DNA from: Halocatena marina
GTDB taxonomy: Archaea > Halobacteriota > Halobacteria > Halobacteriales > Haloarculaceae
Reading direction: 5' to 3'
NCBI RefSeq assembly: GCF_023276375.1
Contig: NZ_JALLPK010000002.1
Span: 372,001 to 436,000, forward strand
Length of the DNA: 64,000 nt
Shown here piece by piece: positions 1 to 9,003 of this stretch (the stretch's first letter is position 1; every line of letters starts with the position of its first letter). A model generated the notes under the pieces. The model worked only from the letters and a program-made list of their open reading frames with translations. It had not been told where the DNA came from and did no database searches. Position numbers and translations under genes: made by a program.

Positions 1-37
1 CGTGACACTGCGTCCGTAGAAAAACGAAGTGTGAAAA

Positions 38-223
38 TCACTCGTTATTTTGTAGCGGTTCGAGTTCCTCGTCACCGAGTTTCTCGCTCCCAAGACCAAC
101 GAACTTCGATCGATCTTTCGGTGGATTCGTTACAAGCAGATAGATACCGAGCATGAGCGAAAATACCGCCATTCCAAGCAAGACGACAACCGTCATAGCG
201 AGTGAAGAATCGAAAGGTGCCAT
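38..223 (-). CDS. Small single-span membrane protein downstream of the symporter
   Basis: A 61-residue protein of no family I recognise. One hydrophobic helix covers about residues 9-31, followed by a short polar tail rich in Lys, Glu and Asp that should face the cytoplasm. It starts 3 nt after the stop codon of the sodium:solute symporter gene on the same strand, so it is almost certainly translated from the same transcript. Its size and position suggest an accessory subunit or assembly factor of the symporter, which is inference only. It mirrors the 52-residue single-span protein on the other side of the symporter. Confidence 0.7.
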   Translation of the reverse strand: MAPFDSSLAMTVVVLLGMAVFSLMLGIYLLVTNPPKDRSKFVGLGSEKLGDEELEPLQNNE

Positions 224-226
224 CGG

Positions 227-1744
227 TTAGTGCTCCTGATCCTCTTGCCCACCATCGGTTGCGGTGACGTCGAAGAACGGTTCGAGTGTCTTTTTCGACG
301 GCTTTCCCGTGGCGTACGACGCGATTACAAGCGTGAGGAAACTCATCACGACGCCCGGAATGACCGGATCCGTGATGACACTTGAAATGCTCTTGGGGAT
401 GACCGGATAGATGTTCGTCCCAATATGCCAAGCGACAACGGTCGAAAAGCCGACGACCATGCCAGCGATTCCCCCGATAGTGTTGGCGCGTTTCCAATGT
501 AGTCCGAGGACAAGTGGAATGAAGAACATCCCTCCCATCATCGAGGCTTGCAGGACAACGATCAACTGGACCAGTCCACCGAGGAGACCACTGTTGAGCG
601 CGAGCACGAACGGAATCAATCCGAGTACTCCCACTGAGAGACGGTTTGCCCAAAGCTTCTGTCGCTCAGTCGCTTCGGGATTAATGAGCTTTCCGTAGAT
701 GTCGTGAGCAAGCCCCGCACCCGAAACGATCATCACCGAGTCGACCGTGCTCAGGATGGCGGAGAACACGGCACAGATCATCAGTGCGCCCAGAACTGGA
801 CCGAGCACGTTCAGGCTCATGATGACGCTTGCCAAATCTGGTGTGCTGAGTTGGGGGAACAGTACACGCATGCTTACACCCAGGAGAGCGACCGACGTTC
901 CGATGATGGTCTGGAAGATGAGCGTGATACCAATAGCTTGTCGGACGGTCTTCTCATCGCGCATCGAGTAGATTCGAGTGATTTCATACGGTGCAGCAGC
1001 GATGGAGAACCCAAATGCGGCCATGAATCCGACAACCTCGCTGGTCGAAAGTGAGTTCCCAACGAATGACGGCTCGAACGACTGGAAGAGTGCATTGATC
1101 GTCCCGAGTCCACCGATGAAGTGCAGCGAGAGGGGAATCGCAACAAGCACCCCTGCCGCCATCACGACAGCCTGCATGAAGTCGGTGAGCATGCTTGCAC
1201 GCATCCCCCCAATCGCGGTGTAGACAACCGCAGTCATCACCATGAGAAACATTCCGATTTCGGGGGCGAGTCCGAGCAGCGACTGGAAGATAAGTCCACC
1301 AGCAGTCACCTGTGCACTGAGATAGACAGTGTAGGCGAGGACAATGAGGAACGCACCGATTGCACGGGCGTAATCACCGTTTGCGCCGTCATCACCATAC
1401 CGTACCGCGATAAAATCTGGAACCGTCACGCGTCCGAACCGACGCATTTGCGGTGCGACGAGGAGCAGTGAGACGATCCATCCTGCCCACAGTCCCGGCC
1501 AAATCCAAATGAAGCCGAACCCGAGAAGGTAGTGGATACCAAACGTTCCAACGAGTGTCCCGGCACTCATCTGAGAGGCCGAGAGCGTCGCTCCTCCGAC
1601 AACGGGGCCAATGTTTCGTCCGGCGACGAGGAAGTCCTCTTCGTCTTTGGTCGTCTTGTAGCCATAATAGCCGATCCCGAGGATAACAAGGAAATAAATG
1701 ATGACAATGCCGATGAACACCGGACTGAGTGTGATGAGCGCCAT
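227..1744 (-). CDS. Sodium:solute symporter (SSS family)
   Basis: A 505-residue polytopic transporter with about 13 predicted membrane helices, the usual size for the SSS family (PanF, PutP and urea/solute symporters). It should couple Na+ entry to uptake of an organic solute. The N-terminal region contains the stretch VAGRNIGPVVGGATLSASQM, typical of SSS members at helix 1-2, and an acidic cytoplasmic tail ends the protein. The substrate cannot be read from sequence. Neighbours (M28 peptidase, racemase, N-carbamoylase) make an amino acid, hydantoin or similar compound likely. The start ATG overlaps the upstream gene's stop (TGATG), so the two are translationally coupled. Confidence 0.88.
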   Translation of the reverse strand: MALITLSPVFIGIVIIYFLVILGIGYYGYKTTKDEEDFLVAGRNIGPVVGGATLSASQMSAGTLVGTFGIHYLLGFGFIWIWPGLWAGWIVSLLLVAPQMRRFGRVTVPDFIAVRYGDDGANGDYARAIGAFLIVLAYTVYLSAQVTAGGLIFQSLLGLAPEIGMFLMVMTAVVYTAIGGMRASMLTDFMQAVVMAAGVLVAIPLSLHFIGGLGTINALFQSFEPSFVGNSLSTSEVVGFMAAFGFSIAAAPYEITRIYSMRDEKTVRQAIGITLIFQTIIGTSVALLGVSMRVLFPQLSTPDLASVIMSLNVLGPVLGALMICAVFSAILSTVDSVMIVSGAGLAHDIYGKLINPEATERQKLWANRLSVGVLGLIPFVLALNSGLLGGLVQLIVVLQASMMGGMFFIPLVLGLHWKRANTIGGIAGMVVGFSTVVAWHIGTNIYPVIPKSISSVITDPVIPGVVMSFLTLVIASYATGKPSKKTLEPFFDVTATDGGQEDQEH

Positions 1745-1902
1745 CAGTCACCTCCCCGGGCTGGTGCTACGTCCGCGTGATTATCCTCCTCTTCGTCTGT
1801 CGTGTCTTCCTGACGTCCCTTGTACCACGCCCACACGAATGTGAAGCCGATGTACACACTAGCGACGGCCAGAAATTTGATGATTTCGAAACTAAGCGAC
1901 AT
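1744..1902 (-). CDS. Small single-span membrane protein upstream of the symporter
   Basis: A 52-residue protein beginning MSLSFEIIKF, with one transmembrane helix (about residues 7-27) and a strongly acidic tail (DTTDEEEDNHAD). A longer reading starting farther upstream would add a polar stretch with no helix, and the chosen ATG puts the helix next to the N terminus. Its start lies inside the last codons of the upstream exported protein (11-nt overlap) and its stop overlaps the symporter start. No family recognised. Gene order implies a role with the symporter, which is inference. Confidence 0.65.
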   Translation of the reverse strand: MSLSFEIIKFLAVASVYIGFTFVWAWYKGRQEDTTDEEEDNHADVAPARGGD

Positions 1903-2629
1903 TCTTGCCTCCCGTAAAGTATCCGCGTGTCCATGCAACCCAGGACCCGAGAAATCCAACGATCAGGATGAGTCCAGCAGCCGAAGCGATACTGTCTAGG
2001 TTAAAGATACCACCTGGACCGGCACCGTACGAAAATGTGACAAACCCTGGCATATGCAGGAGCTCGTACGAGAGTGTGTTACCGTCCTGTGAATTGATCT
2101 TCGGGAAGGATGCGCCGTGGACTTCTTGTCCGTCTGGGAGAGTCACCGCCACATTGATGCTCGCGTCGTCCCCAGTAGTTTGGTACTCAGGAACCCACAG
2201 CGGTGCTTTCAGTTGCCCTGCAGCGTCTGTCACGGTGTAAGTCAAACCAACCGTGATGGTGTCTCCGGATTGGACGTCTTCGAGTGGGATTGTAACGTCC
2301 ATGTACTGTCCATTCTCGGCGACGTCTGCAGAAACCGTCTCACCATCTACGGTTGCAGCGATGTCCTGAACAGAGTACGAGCCAGTGAGCCAGAGTGTAC
2401 CCGTGACTGCCTGTAAAGCGGCGTCACCAGTTCCAACGCTATCGACGGTTAATGTGTACGTAGCGTCGACAGCACTTGTTTTGTCAGCATCGATCGCTAT
2501 CGTTGCGTCACTCAATATCATCGAAGGGCTGGCTTCCTGCGCTGTAGTCGGCGCGGCTACCAGACCGACGATGAGAACGAGCGAGAGTCCATACAGGAAT
2601 ACCCGTTTGGATGTGATTGTGTCTCTCAC
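1892..2629 (-). CDS. Exported membrane-anchored protein of unknown function
   Basis: A 245-residue protein starting at a GTG preceded by GAGG about 6 nt away. The N terminus (residues 1-30) is a classical signal sequence with a cleavage region near APTTAQEA. The middle 170 residues are beta-rich, Thr/Ser/Asp-rich extracellular sequence, and residues about 215-235 form a C-terminal membrane anchor. It reads like a surface-attached adhesin-type or solute-sensing domain, but I recognise no family. An upstream ATG at 2719 would add 30 residues of AT-rich sequence containing a TATA-like box, so I prefer the GTG. It heads the symporter gene group. Confidence 0.65.
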   Translation of the reverse strand: MRDTITSKRVFLYGLSLVLIVGLVAAPTTAQEASPSMILSDATIAIDADKTSAVDATYTLTVDSVGTGDAALQAVTGTLWLTGSYSVQDIAATVDGETVSADVAENGQYMDVTIPLEDVQSGDTITVGLTYTVTDAAGQLKAPLWVPEYQTTGDDASINVAVTLPDGQEVHGASFPKINSQDGNTLSYELLHMPGFVTFSYGAGPGGIFNLDSIASAAGLILIVGFLGSWVAWTRGYFTGGKNVA

Positions 2630-2660
2630 GGAATCCTCTACTATGTCATTTGATAACAAC

Positions 2661-2670
2661 ACTATAAACA
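2661..2670 (-). promoter_or_regulatory. Probable TATA box for the symporter operon
   Basis: On the minus strand the sequence GTTTATAGT lies about 35 nt upstream of the preferred GTG start at 2629, inside a short AT-rich stretch between the dehydrogenase stop and that start. It fits the haloarchaeal TATA element and would give a short leader containing the GAGG motif. Confidence 0.45.
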
Positions 2671-2718
2671 TATCGATCAGATAGTGACACACTGTCCTCA
2701 TGGAAACGAGATAGTTCA

Positions 2719-3753
2719 TTACCCCGATGGCTCGATGACTATCTTTCCTACCACGTCGCGGTTCTCGATTGCGCGATGTGCGTCAGCGACCTCGTCGAGT
2801 CGAAGTACTCGGTCGATGGTCGGTGTGAGTTCTCCTGTCGAGACGAGACTGAGGACATCTCGAAAGTCCTGCCGGTTGCCCATTGGCGCGCCACGAATCT
2901 GCCGATGGTGTTGATACACTGAACGAATGTCGATATCGGGATTCGGACCAGATGTCGCGCCACAGATGACCATTCGTCCTCCCATCGCCAATGAATCAAT
3001 ACTCCGTTGCCAGGTAGCTTCTCCAACGTGATCGGCAACGAGGTCGACACCACGCCCGTTCGTCATCTCCAAGACAGCTTCGTCGAACGAACGCTCAGTG
3101 TAGTCGATAATCTCGTCAGCCCACGCCGTCAACTGGGTCGCTTTTTTGGCGCTCGAAGTCGCTGCATACGTTGTTGCACCGATACTGTGTGCGATTTTGA
3201 GTGCAGCGTTACCGACTCCGCCGCTCGCACCGAGAACGAGGACCGTCTCTGCAGGACTGAGCTCGCCAGTGGCCACGACCATGCGCCACGCAGTGGTAAA
3301 TGTCACCGGAACCGCCGCTGCGGTTACAAAGTCTAGCGATTCTGGTTTCGTCTCAAGACACCACGCTGGGACGACAACGTATTCGGCAAGGCCCCCTGGC
3401 CGATCCTCTCCGATAATTTCGTACTCGTGACACATCGTGTGCTCCCCATTGAGACAGTATTCACAGTCGTCACACGAGACACCCGGATAGACGATGACTG
3501 CCTCATCAATCCAGTCGTCATCGACATCATCACCAACCGAATCGACGAAGCCCGCGATATCGCACCCGCTCCGCTTAGGAAACGTTCCATCGTCTTCGGG
3601 ATGACCCATTCGTGCAAAGACATCGAGATGGTTGAGTGCGACTGCCTCGACGCGTATTCTGACCTCATTTGGGTCTGGGTTTGGTGTATCGACGTCGACG
3701 AGTTCGACAGCTTCTGCTGGTGTCCCGTGGCCGGTGATATGGCTAGCCCGCAT
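2719..3753 (-). CDS. Zinc-type alcohol dehydrogenase / quinone oxidoreductase family protein (MDR)
   Basis: A 344-residue medium-chain dehydrogenase/reductase. It has a GroES-like N-terminal domain with GCDIAGFVDSVG, a structural-zinc Cys cluster (CDDCEYCLNGEHTMC, about residues 95-109) and a Rossmann domain with the dinucleotide motif LGASGGVGNAA. It should be an NAD(P)-dependent oxidoreductase of alcohols, aldehydes or enones. The catalytic zinc ligands of classical ADHs are not all obvious, so quinone-oxidoreductase-like activity is possible. The ATG at 3753 is preferred because a TATA-like box sits 27 nt upstream. It transcribes away from the M28 peptidase gene. Its stop (TAA) abuts a possible ATG of the next gene. 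Confidence 0.8.
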   Translation of the reverse strand: MRASHITGHGTPAEAVELVDVDTPNPDPNEVRIRVEAVALNHLDVFARMGHPEDDGTFPKRSGCDIAGFVDSVGDDVDDDWIDEAVIVYPGVSCDDCEYCLNGEHTMCHEYEIIGEDRPGGLAEYVVVPAWCLETKPESLDFVTAAAVPVTFTTAWRMVVATGELSPAETVLVLGASGGVGNAALKIAHSIGATTYAATSSAKKATQLTAWADEIIDYTERSFDEAVLEMTNGRGVDLVADHVGEATWQRSIDSLAMGGRMVICGATSGPNPDIDIRSVYQHHRQIRGAPMGNRQDFRDVLSLVSTGELTPTIDRVLRLDEVADAHRAIENRDVVGKIVIEPSG

Positions 3754-3775
3754 GTGTGAACAATCCACAACCGAG

Positions 3776-3785
3776 GGGATAAATC
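3776..3785 (-). promoter_or_regulatory. Probable TATA box of the dehydrogenase gene
   Basis: Minus-strand GATTTATCC is centred about 27 nt upstream of the ATG at 3753, the spacing expected of a leaderless haloarchaeal transcript. The 98-nt stretch to the divergent peptidase gene must hold both promoters. Confidence 0.5.
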
Positions 3786-3866
3786 TATCCGTGTTAGCTC
3801 ACCTCCCAATGAATGTGTCTCCACGTACCAAACAGTCATTACACAGTAGTGCGACAGTAACAATGG

Positions 3867-5648
3867 ATGAGTCAGCAAGTAGCCGACAGAGAGGCACTCA
3901 CTAGCCTTGAGTCCACACTCGTAGACAGTGTATCGATCGACGAACCATGGGCGCTCTTAGAAGCGTTCTCCACACTCACCCGCCTTTCGGGGACAGAAGA
4001 GGAAGTAGAGGCGGCAGAGTACATTACGAGTCGACTCGACGAGCTTGGAGTCGAGTACGACCGGTATGATCCAGAACTGTTCATCAGCCAACCGCACAAT
4101 GCTGAACTCACGACCTTGAATAAGGAGTTCGAACCCGGACCACTCAAAACCGTCTCGTTTTCGGCGTCAACGACCGTCTCCGGTTCCGTCGAATACGTCG
4201 GGTCTGCTGGCGGTGATCTCTTGGATAGTAGTGACGATCCCCACGACCCGTACCACGACATCGGTGACCTCACTGGCAAAATCGCGCTCACGGCTGCAGG
4301 CAGCCTTTCGATTCGCGCGACGAATATTCTCGAAGAGAAAGGTGCGATCGGTGTCATCGCCATCCACAAACACGAGCGCGAACCACATAACGGGATCGCG
4401 ACGCCTATCTGGGGCGGTGCACCACGCCTCGATGAGAAGCACAAGGTTCCTGACGTTCCTATTATCAACGTCAACAATCCCGACGGCCAGACGCTTCGAG
4501 AGTGGGCAGAGAGTGACGAAGGACTCACTGTCGAAATTTCGACCGACTTGACAACGGAGTGGATGCCGTGTCCAGTCGTCGTCGCCACCGTCGAAGGTAG
4601 AGCGGCGGAGACCGATGATTTCGTTCTCCTCCATGGACACTACGATTCGTGGTACGTCGGAATCACTGACAACGCGACTGGTGATGCAGGCCTTCTCGAA
4701 ACCGTACGCGTCTTCAACGAACACAGAGACGATTTGAATCGAAACCTCCGCGTCGCTTGGTGGCCGGGACATTCAACCGGCCGATACGCTGGATCGACGT
4801 GGTACGCCGACGAGTTCGCACTCGACATCGCGGAGAACTGTGTCGCACAGGTCAACATGGATAGTCCTGGATCGAAGGACGCGACGAAGTACACCGACAT
4901 GTCGTGTTGGACACCGGATGCACACCAACTCGTCACTGACACCATCGACGATATCACGGGCGAGCCGTCGGCAGAAAATCACCCGTTCCGTGCGGGTGAC
5001 TACTCCTTCGACAACCTCGGTATTACCGGCTTCTTCATGTTGTCTTCAAACATCCCAGCCGAAGAACGGGAGCAGCGTGGGTATCACAGCGTCGGTGGCT
5101 GTGGAGGGAACTCAGATGCGTGGCACGTCTCGACGGATACGCTCGAAAAAGCAGGGAAAGACGAGCTCGTCCGAGATATCCGCGTCTACGTCACAAGTCT
5201 CCTTCGCGTGTTGAACGCAGAGATTCTCCCATTCGACCACGCCCGCCACGCTCGGAAGATTGCCGACACAGTTCAGGAATACAACACCATCGCCGGGGAC
5301 AACTTCGACTTTACACCGACCATCGAGGAACTCCAGTCGCTCGAATCAGATATCGTCGCATTCCAAGACGCTGCACATGCTGGTGACATCGAGCCTGCCG
5401 TCGCGAACGACACAATCACGGCTCTCTCCCGTGTGCTCACACGACTGAATCTCGTTGAATGCGGCCAATTCGAACAAGACGAAGCGACCAGTCGTGACCC
5501 GGTTCCTCGGTTGGCTCCTGCCCAGAAGTTCCCGATCCTCGATGAGAACGACGTCCGCTTCTTACGGGTTCAGTTGAAACGCGAACAGAACATGGTTGTC
5601 CAAGAACTCCGAAAGGCTAAGGAGCTGATCGCCGATGTCAACGCCTAA
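3867..5648 (+). CDS. M28 family metallopeptidase (aminopeptidase-like)
   Basis: A 593-residue cytoplasmic protein with no signal sequence. Residues about 95-245 resemble a protease-associated (PA) insert domain. The peptidase domain follows with LHGHYDSWYVGITDNATGDAG (about residues 254-270), where His and two Asp match the co-catalytic zinc site of family M28, then NMDSPGSKD and a late GYHSVGGCGGNSDAWH that can supply the last metal ligand. A C-terminal helical extension of about 150 residues follows. It probably hydrolyses N-terminal peptide bonds or acyl-amino acids. The downstream racemase gene starts inside its last codons (14-nt overlap), so the two form an operon. Confidence 0.82.
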   Translation: MSQQVADREALTSLESTLVDSVSIDEPWALLEAFSTLTRLSGTEEEVEAAEYITSRLDELGVEYDRYDPELFISQPHNAELTTLNKEFEPGPLKTVSFSASTTVSGSVEYVGSAGGDLLDSSDDPHDPYHDIGDLTGKIALTAAGSLSIRATNILEEKGAIGVIAIHKHEREPHNGIATPIWGGAPRLDEKHKVPDVPIINVNNPDGQTLREWAESDEGLTVEISTDLTTEWMPCPVVVATVEGRAAETDDFVLLHGHYDSWYVGITDNATGDAGLLETVRVFNEHRDDLNRNLRVAWWPGHSTGRYAGSTWYADEFALDIAENCVAQVNMDSPGSKDATKYTDMSCWTPDAHQLVTDTIDDITGEPSAENHPFRAGDYSFDNLGITGFFMLSSNIPAEEREQRGYHSVGGCGGNSDAWHVSTDTLEKAGKDELVRDIRVYVTSLLRVLNAEILPFDHARHARKIADTVQEYNTIAGDNFDFTPTIEELQSLESDIVAFQDAAHAGDIEPAVANDTITALSRVLTRLNLVECGQFEQDEATSRDPVPRLAPAQKFPILDENDVRFLRVQLKREQNMVVQELRKAKELIADVNA

Positions 5649-6393
5649 AATCGCGTATCTGGTCCCTGGCGTTGGGCTGAGTCCCGAGGAACGAGCACGA
5701 CGCGAACGAATCGCAAACGAACTGTCGACGGGCGTCGTCACCGTTGTGCAGACTGGTGACTTCGGCCCGACGAGTATCGAAAGCGCCGTCGAAGAAGCGT
5801 GGTGTGTCGTCGGATCGCTTCAGACGGCCCACGAGATTCGCCACGAGTTCGACGCATTCGTCATCGGCTGTTTCGGAGACCCAGGATTGCGAGCACTACG
5901 AGAACTCGTCGACGTTCCTGTCGTCGGGCCCGCAGAAGCGACGTTCTACACTGCCGCCCAGATTGCCGACCGATTCAGTTGGTTGACAATCCTCGATGAG
6001 ACTGTTCCAATGAGTCACGAGCAAGCCCACGAGTATGGTCTTGGAGAGCGATGTGTGAGTGTCCGATCTGTGGACGCTCCCGTCGAATCGATCGACCACA
6101 AGTCGGATGCACTGGTCGAGCGGATGGTCACTGTTGGTCTTCAGGCGGTCGAAGAGGACGGAGCGGAGGCATTGTTCCCGGGTTGTATGAGTCTCTCGTT
6201 CGCTCAACGAAACGACGAGATCCAATCGCGGGTTGGTGTCCCTTTCATCGACCCCGCAACGGTTGCACTTGAGCAGGCAGCAACGTGGGCACGCCACGGA
6301 ATCTGTCAGAGTCGGCGGGCGTATCCGGAAGCACCATTCAAGAAACTCGACGGACTCCTCGGTGATCTCCCGTCAACGACTGCCGACGACTGA
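5635..6393 (+). CDS. Asp/Glu/hydantoin racemase family protein
   Basis: A 252-residue protein of the Asp/Glu racemase fold. The two catalytic Cys positions of cofactor-independent racemases are present: VIGCFGDPG (Cys79) and FPGCMSLS (Cys184). The length fits hydantoin racemases better than the slightly shorter glutamate racemases. It would interconvert D and L forms of a 5-substituted hydantoin or related substrate. It overlaps the end of the M28 peptidase gene and is certainly cotranscribed with it. An N-carbamoyl-amino-acid hydrolase gene lies 3 kb downstream, which supports a carbamoyl/hydantoin route, although a hydantoinase is not seen. Maleate isomerase-type activity is an alternative within the fold. 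Confidence 0.82.
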   Translation: MSTPKIAYLVPGVGLSPEERARRERIANELSTGVVTVVQTGDFGPTSIESAVEEAWCVVGSLQTAHEIRHEFDAFVIGCFGDPGLRALRELVDVPVVGPAEATFYTAAQIADRFSWLTILDETVPMSHEQAHEYGLGERCVSVRSVDAPVESIDHKSDALVERMVTVGLQAVEEDGAEALFPGCMSLSFAQRNDEIQSRVGVPFIDPATVALEQAATWARHGICQSRRAYPEAPFKKLDGLLGDLPSTTADD

Positions 6394-6813
6394 AGCGCTA
6401 TAATTTTCAGGTTAATTTTTCAGAGATGTCTCTCCGAGCCAGTCTCAACTGTGTGTCTCTGTGGCGAGAAAGAGAGCTCCCACAGCGAGTTTTCAAATCA
6501 ATGAGCAAACGATCGAGACGCCGTGAAGAATCATCGTTGATAGGGAGACGAGAAAGCGTAATAGCCACGCTTCGAAGACGATATCTACGTTTGCTAATTT
6601 CGAGATGTGATTTTGTGAATTCTTGTCTACTGCTTATAACGACGCAAAATGAGTAACACACTTAGTGTATTATTTTCCGACTCCAAAGTCACATCTACAA
6701 TGGTAGCAATTGTCGATGATTAAAATAGTGAATTCTAGACATATGAGGGTGTGAGAACCAAGGGGAATTTATCATAAATCTGATTATAAAAACAATTCGA
6801 ATACAGTTTCACC
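6394..6813. other. Convergent intergenic region
   Basis: About 420 nt between two converging genes. Short open frames here have basic, Arg/Ser-rich translations unlike the acidic proteins around them, so I do not call them. Nothing else recognised apart from AT-rich stretches between 6640 and 6810. Confidence 0.5.
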
Positions 6814-7428
6814 TCACTCTTCGTCGCTATCAGTTGGTTCGGCGCAAGTACAGACAAACCCCCGACGAATGGCTTTGTCGGCTGAGATTCGAGATTGGCA
6901 CTCAGGACATTCGACAATGATGCCCACATCCACGACAGGCTCACTGACTGATGCAAGCGTTCCTTTGTTCGTCAATGCCCGGATCGCTTCTGTCGCTTTC
7001 GTCTTCGCGGTCCGTTGGGCGATGGTGATCGCATCTGTTGCCCAGTCCGAATCGCTCTCAGGCGCCGTGTATTCGGCACCGAGACACTCTGTAATATGAG
7101 TTCGTATCACACCATATGAGACGAAGTCGTGTTCGATTTCGTCGATCGGGACACCCTCGTGGCGAAACATCTCACGCACTGCTGCTGCTGTTGTCGAGTC
7201 GTCTCCGGTCAGACGCTGGTACTTTGATTCTGTTTCACCTCCGATCGTGGGGAGTCCCGCTCGGTCCATCTCTCGCTGCAGCAGTCTGATATTCAGTTGT
7301 TCCGCTAATGTTCGGTACCCTTTTCGTGGGCCATTTTCTCCCTGCCACTGTGCCAACAGTTGGGTATCATACGTGGAGAGGTCGCGTTCAGAGAGCACCC
7401 GACATACCTTACATCCGTGTGAACTCAT
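6814..7428 (-). CDS. rdfA: RdfA family protein (rod-determining factor-like)
   Basis: A 204-residue protein matching my knowledge of the haloarchaeal RdfA family. It has an N-terminal CKVCRVL motif, a helical middle region with the family pattern YRTLAEQLNIRLLQREM and DFVSYGVIRTHITECLGAEY, and a C-terminal zinc ribbon (CPEC...CTC, about residues 175-195). RdfA in Haloferax is needed for rod-shaped cells, and other members sit in proviruses. This one lies directly after an Lrp regulator, which is unusual. A GTG at 7479, overlapping the Lrp stop as GTGA, would add 17 residues. I prefer the ATG at 7428 because family members begin close to the CKV motif. Confidence 0.75.
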   Translation of the reverse strand: MSSHGCKVCRVLSERDLSTYDTQLLAQWQGENGPRKGYRTLAEQLNIRLLQREMDRAGLPTIGGETESKYQRLTGDDSTTAAAVREMFRHEGVPIDEIEHDFVSYGVIRTHITECLGAEYTAPESDSDWATDAITIAQRTAKTKATEAIRALTNKGTLASVSEPVVDVGIIVECPECQSRISADKAIRRGFVCTCAEPTDSDEE

Positions 7429-7475
7429 AGGCTGTACTCTGTGTAAATTGATTGCAAATTGTGACTCATTATCGG

Positions 7476-7964
7476 TCACTCCTCCTCAGTATCTGTTCGA
7501 TAGTAGTCGTCCAGATTGCTCCGGCGTTCGGTCACGACGATGTGTTCGATGTTCTCGACGCAGTCGAACTCTCGAATTGTCGTTACGAACTCGTCTATCT
7601 TACGCATCGAGGGAGCCATCCCAACGGCATAAACGTCGTACGTTCCGATTCCACGTGTGACGTGCCAAAATGGCATTTCACTAATGCGGTCAAACGCCTC
7701 GTCTTTCATACTGTCAGCGTTGGTCGCTTTGACGGCGATTCTGACGATTTCCCAACTCAAATCGTCCGGATCGAGGAGAAAAAACGCCGTAGTTGCCTCC
7801 ATAAGCTTCGAAACTCTGTATCGAATCCCCTCGCTACTCATTTTGTATCCGGCCTCCTTTAGTTCTTCAGCGATATCGGAATAGGGCGCACGGGGATCTG
7901 AGGTAAGTATCTTGAGAATGTGACTGTCGATATCGTCGAAATTCTCGAACTTATTTCCGTTCAT
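7476..7964 (-). CDS. Lrp/AsnC family transcriptional regulator
   Basis: A 162-residue regulator starting MNGNKFENFDDIDSHILKIL. Residues 8-65 form the Lrp winged helix-turn-helix (SDIAEELKEAGYKMSSEGIRYRVSKL), and the C-terminal half is a ligand-sensing RAM/AsnC-like domain with WHVTRGIGTYDVYAVGMA. Lrp proteins bind DNA as oligomers and respond to amino acids. The neighbours suggest that it controls amino acid or peptide use nearby. Upstream in-frame Met codons would add a basic, non-conserved stretch, so the ATG at 7964 is chosen. It is followed on the same strand by the RdfA gene. Confidence 0.85.
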   Translation of the reverse strand: MNGNKFENFDDIDSHILKILTSDPRAPYSDIAEELKEAGYKMSSEGIRYRVSKLMEATTAFFLLDPDDLSWEIVRIAVKATNADSMKDEAFDRISEMPFWHVTRGIGTYDVYAVGMAPSMRKIDEFVTTIREFDCVENIEHIVVTERRSNLDDYYRTDTEEE

Positions 7965-8187
7965 GCTGTTCTGTTCGCTTCTATCCAAATAAAGGCTCGC
8001 TACTTGTGTCCAAGATCCCCTGATTTGTCGATGTATAGATCTATGCTTTTCTGTTTGGAATTTCAGAGAACTCTCTGTCCGGTAGTAGCCTGTTACTATA
8101 GTACTCCTGTAATGCCACATGTTCAACAATATTGTCATTATGTGTCCGTAGGTAGGTACAATTCACAGGGGTGTCGAGTTACAGTGA

Positions 8188-9003
8188 TTAGATGAATTTG
8201 GGAAGATCGGTTTCGTCCTCAGACATGTTAATGTTCACTTCAATAACATTCGCTGCGTTCGTCACCTTCTCGACCACCATGTTGTGGTACTCCGTTTCGT
8301 TCATCCGGTTGGTCGGTCCTGAGATACTTAGCGACCCGAGAACGCGACCATCTCTATCCAAAACTGGCGCTCCAATCGCTTTCAGCCCTTCAATTTCCTC
8401 TTCGTCGTTGTACGCATACCCTCGCTCTTGAATCTGATCAAGTTCCTCAAACAATGTCTCGCGGTCAGTGATCGTGTTCTTTGTCTTGCCGGTTAATCCG
8501 TAGCGGTCGACAATCGTGTCTACACGACCCGGAGGAAGATACGCGAGAATGGATTTCCCTGTCGCAGAAAAATGCAGATAGTCGGGTTTCTGCAGTTTGT
8601 TCGTCTGGTAGTTGCTTCCGACTGCTTTCTCCCCTCGTACTTTATACAGATTCACTGAGAGACCATGCTGTTCAGTCGCGAGATGGGCATATTCGCCCGT
8701 CTCGTCAGCTAAGTTTTCTATCTCTGGTTTACCGATCTCGTACAACTTATTCTGGTTTCGAACATACTCTCCGAGGAGAAGGAATCGGAGTGATAATGAG
8801 TACGTGTTTCCCTCTTGAATCACGAATTTTTTCTCTCGAAGCGTCGTGAGATAGTTGTACACAGCGCTTTTCGACATATCCAGATGCGTTGCGAGTTCTG
8901 TAACGCGTGCTCCATCGAGCTCCTCCAGTGCGTGAATTACATCGAATGCCCGGGTGACTGTTTTCAGTGTGCGCGATGAGCTATTTTCTGATCCATCAAC
9001 CAT
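8188..9003 (-). CDS. IclR family transcriptional regulator
   Basis: A 271-residue protein beginning MVDGSENSSSRTLKTVTRAF. It has the N-terminal IclR winged helix (VTELATHLDMSKSAVYNYLTTLREKKFV) and a C-terminal GAF-like effector domain with FSATGKSILAYLPPGRV and the closing SLSISGPTNRM region typical of IclR proteins. The length is normal for the family. IclR proteins usually control catabolic operons next to them. The carbamoylase and ABC importer genes 0.5-2 kb away are natural targets, which is inference. An in-frame extension upstream of the chosen ATG is AT-rich and not IclR-like. Confidence 0.88.
   Translation of the reverse strand: MVDGSENSSSRTLKTVTRAFDVIHALEELDGARVTELATHLDMSKSAVYNYLTTLREKKFVIQEGNTYSLSLRFLLLGEYVRNQNKLYEIGKPEIENLADETGEYAHLATEQHGLSVNLYKVRGEKAVGSNYQTNKLQKPDYLHFSATGKSILAYLPPGRVDTIVDRYGLTGKTKNTITDRETLFEELDQIQERGYAYNDEEEIEGLKAIGAPVLDRDGRVLGSLSISGPTNRMNETEYHNMVVEKVTNAANVIEVNINMSEDETDLPKFI

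Noticed and set aside
72..653. Long open frames overlapping the symporter gene
   Set aside because: Basic, low-acid translations on the same strand as a convincing gene; they are out-of-frame shadows.
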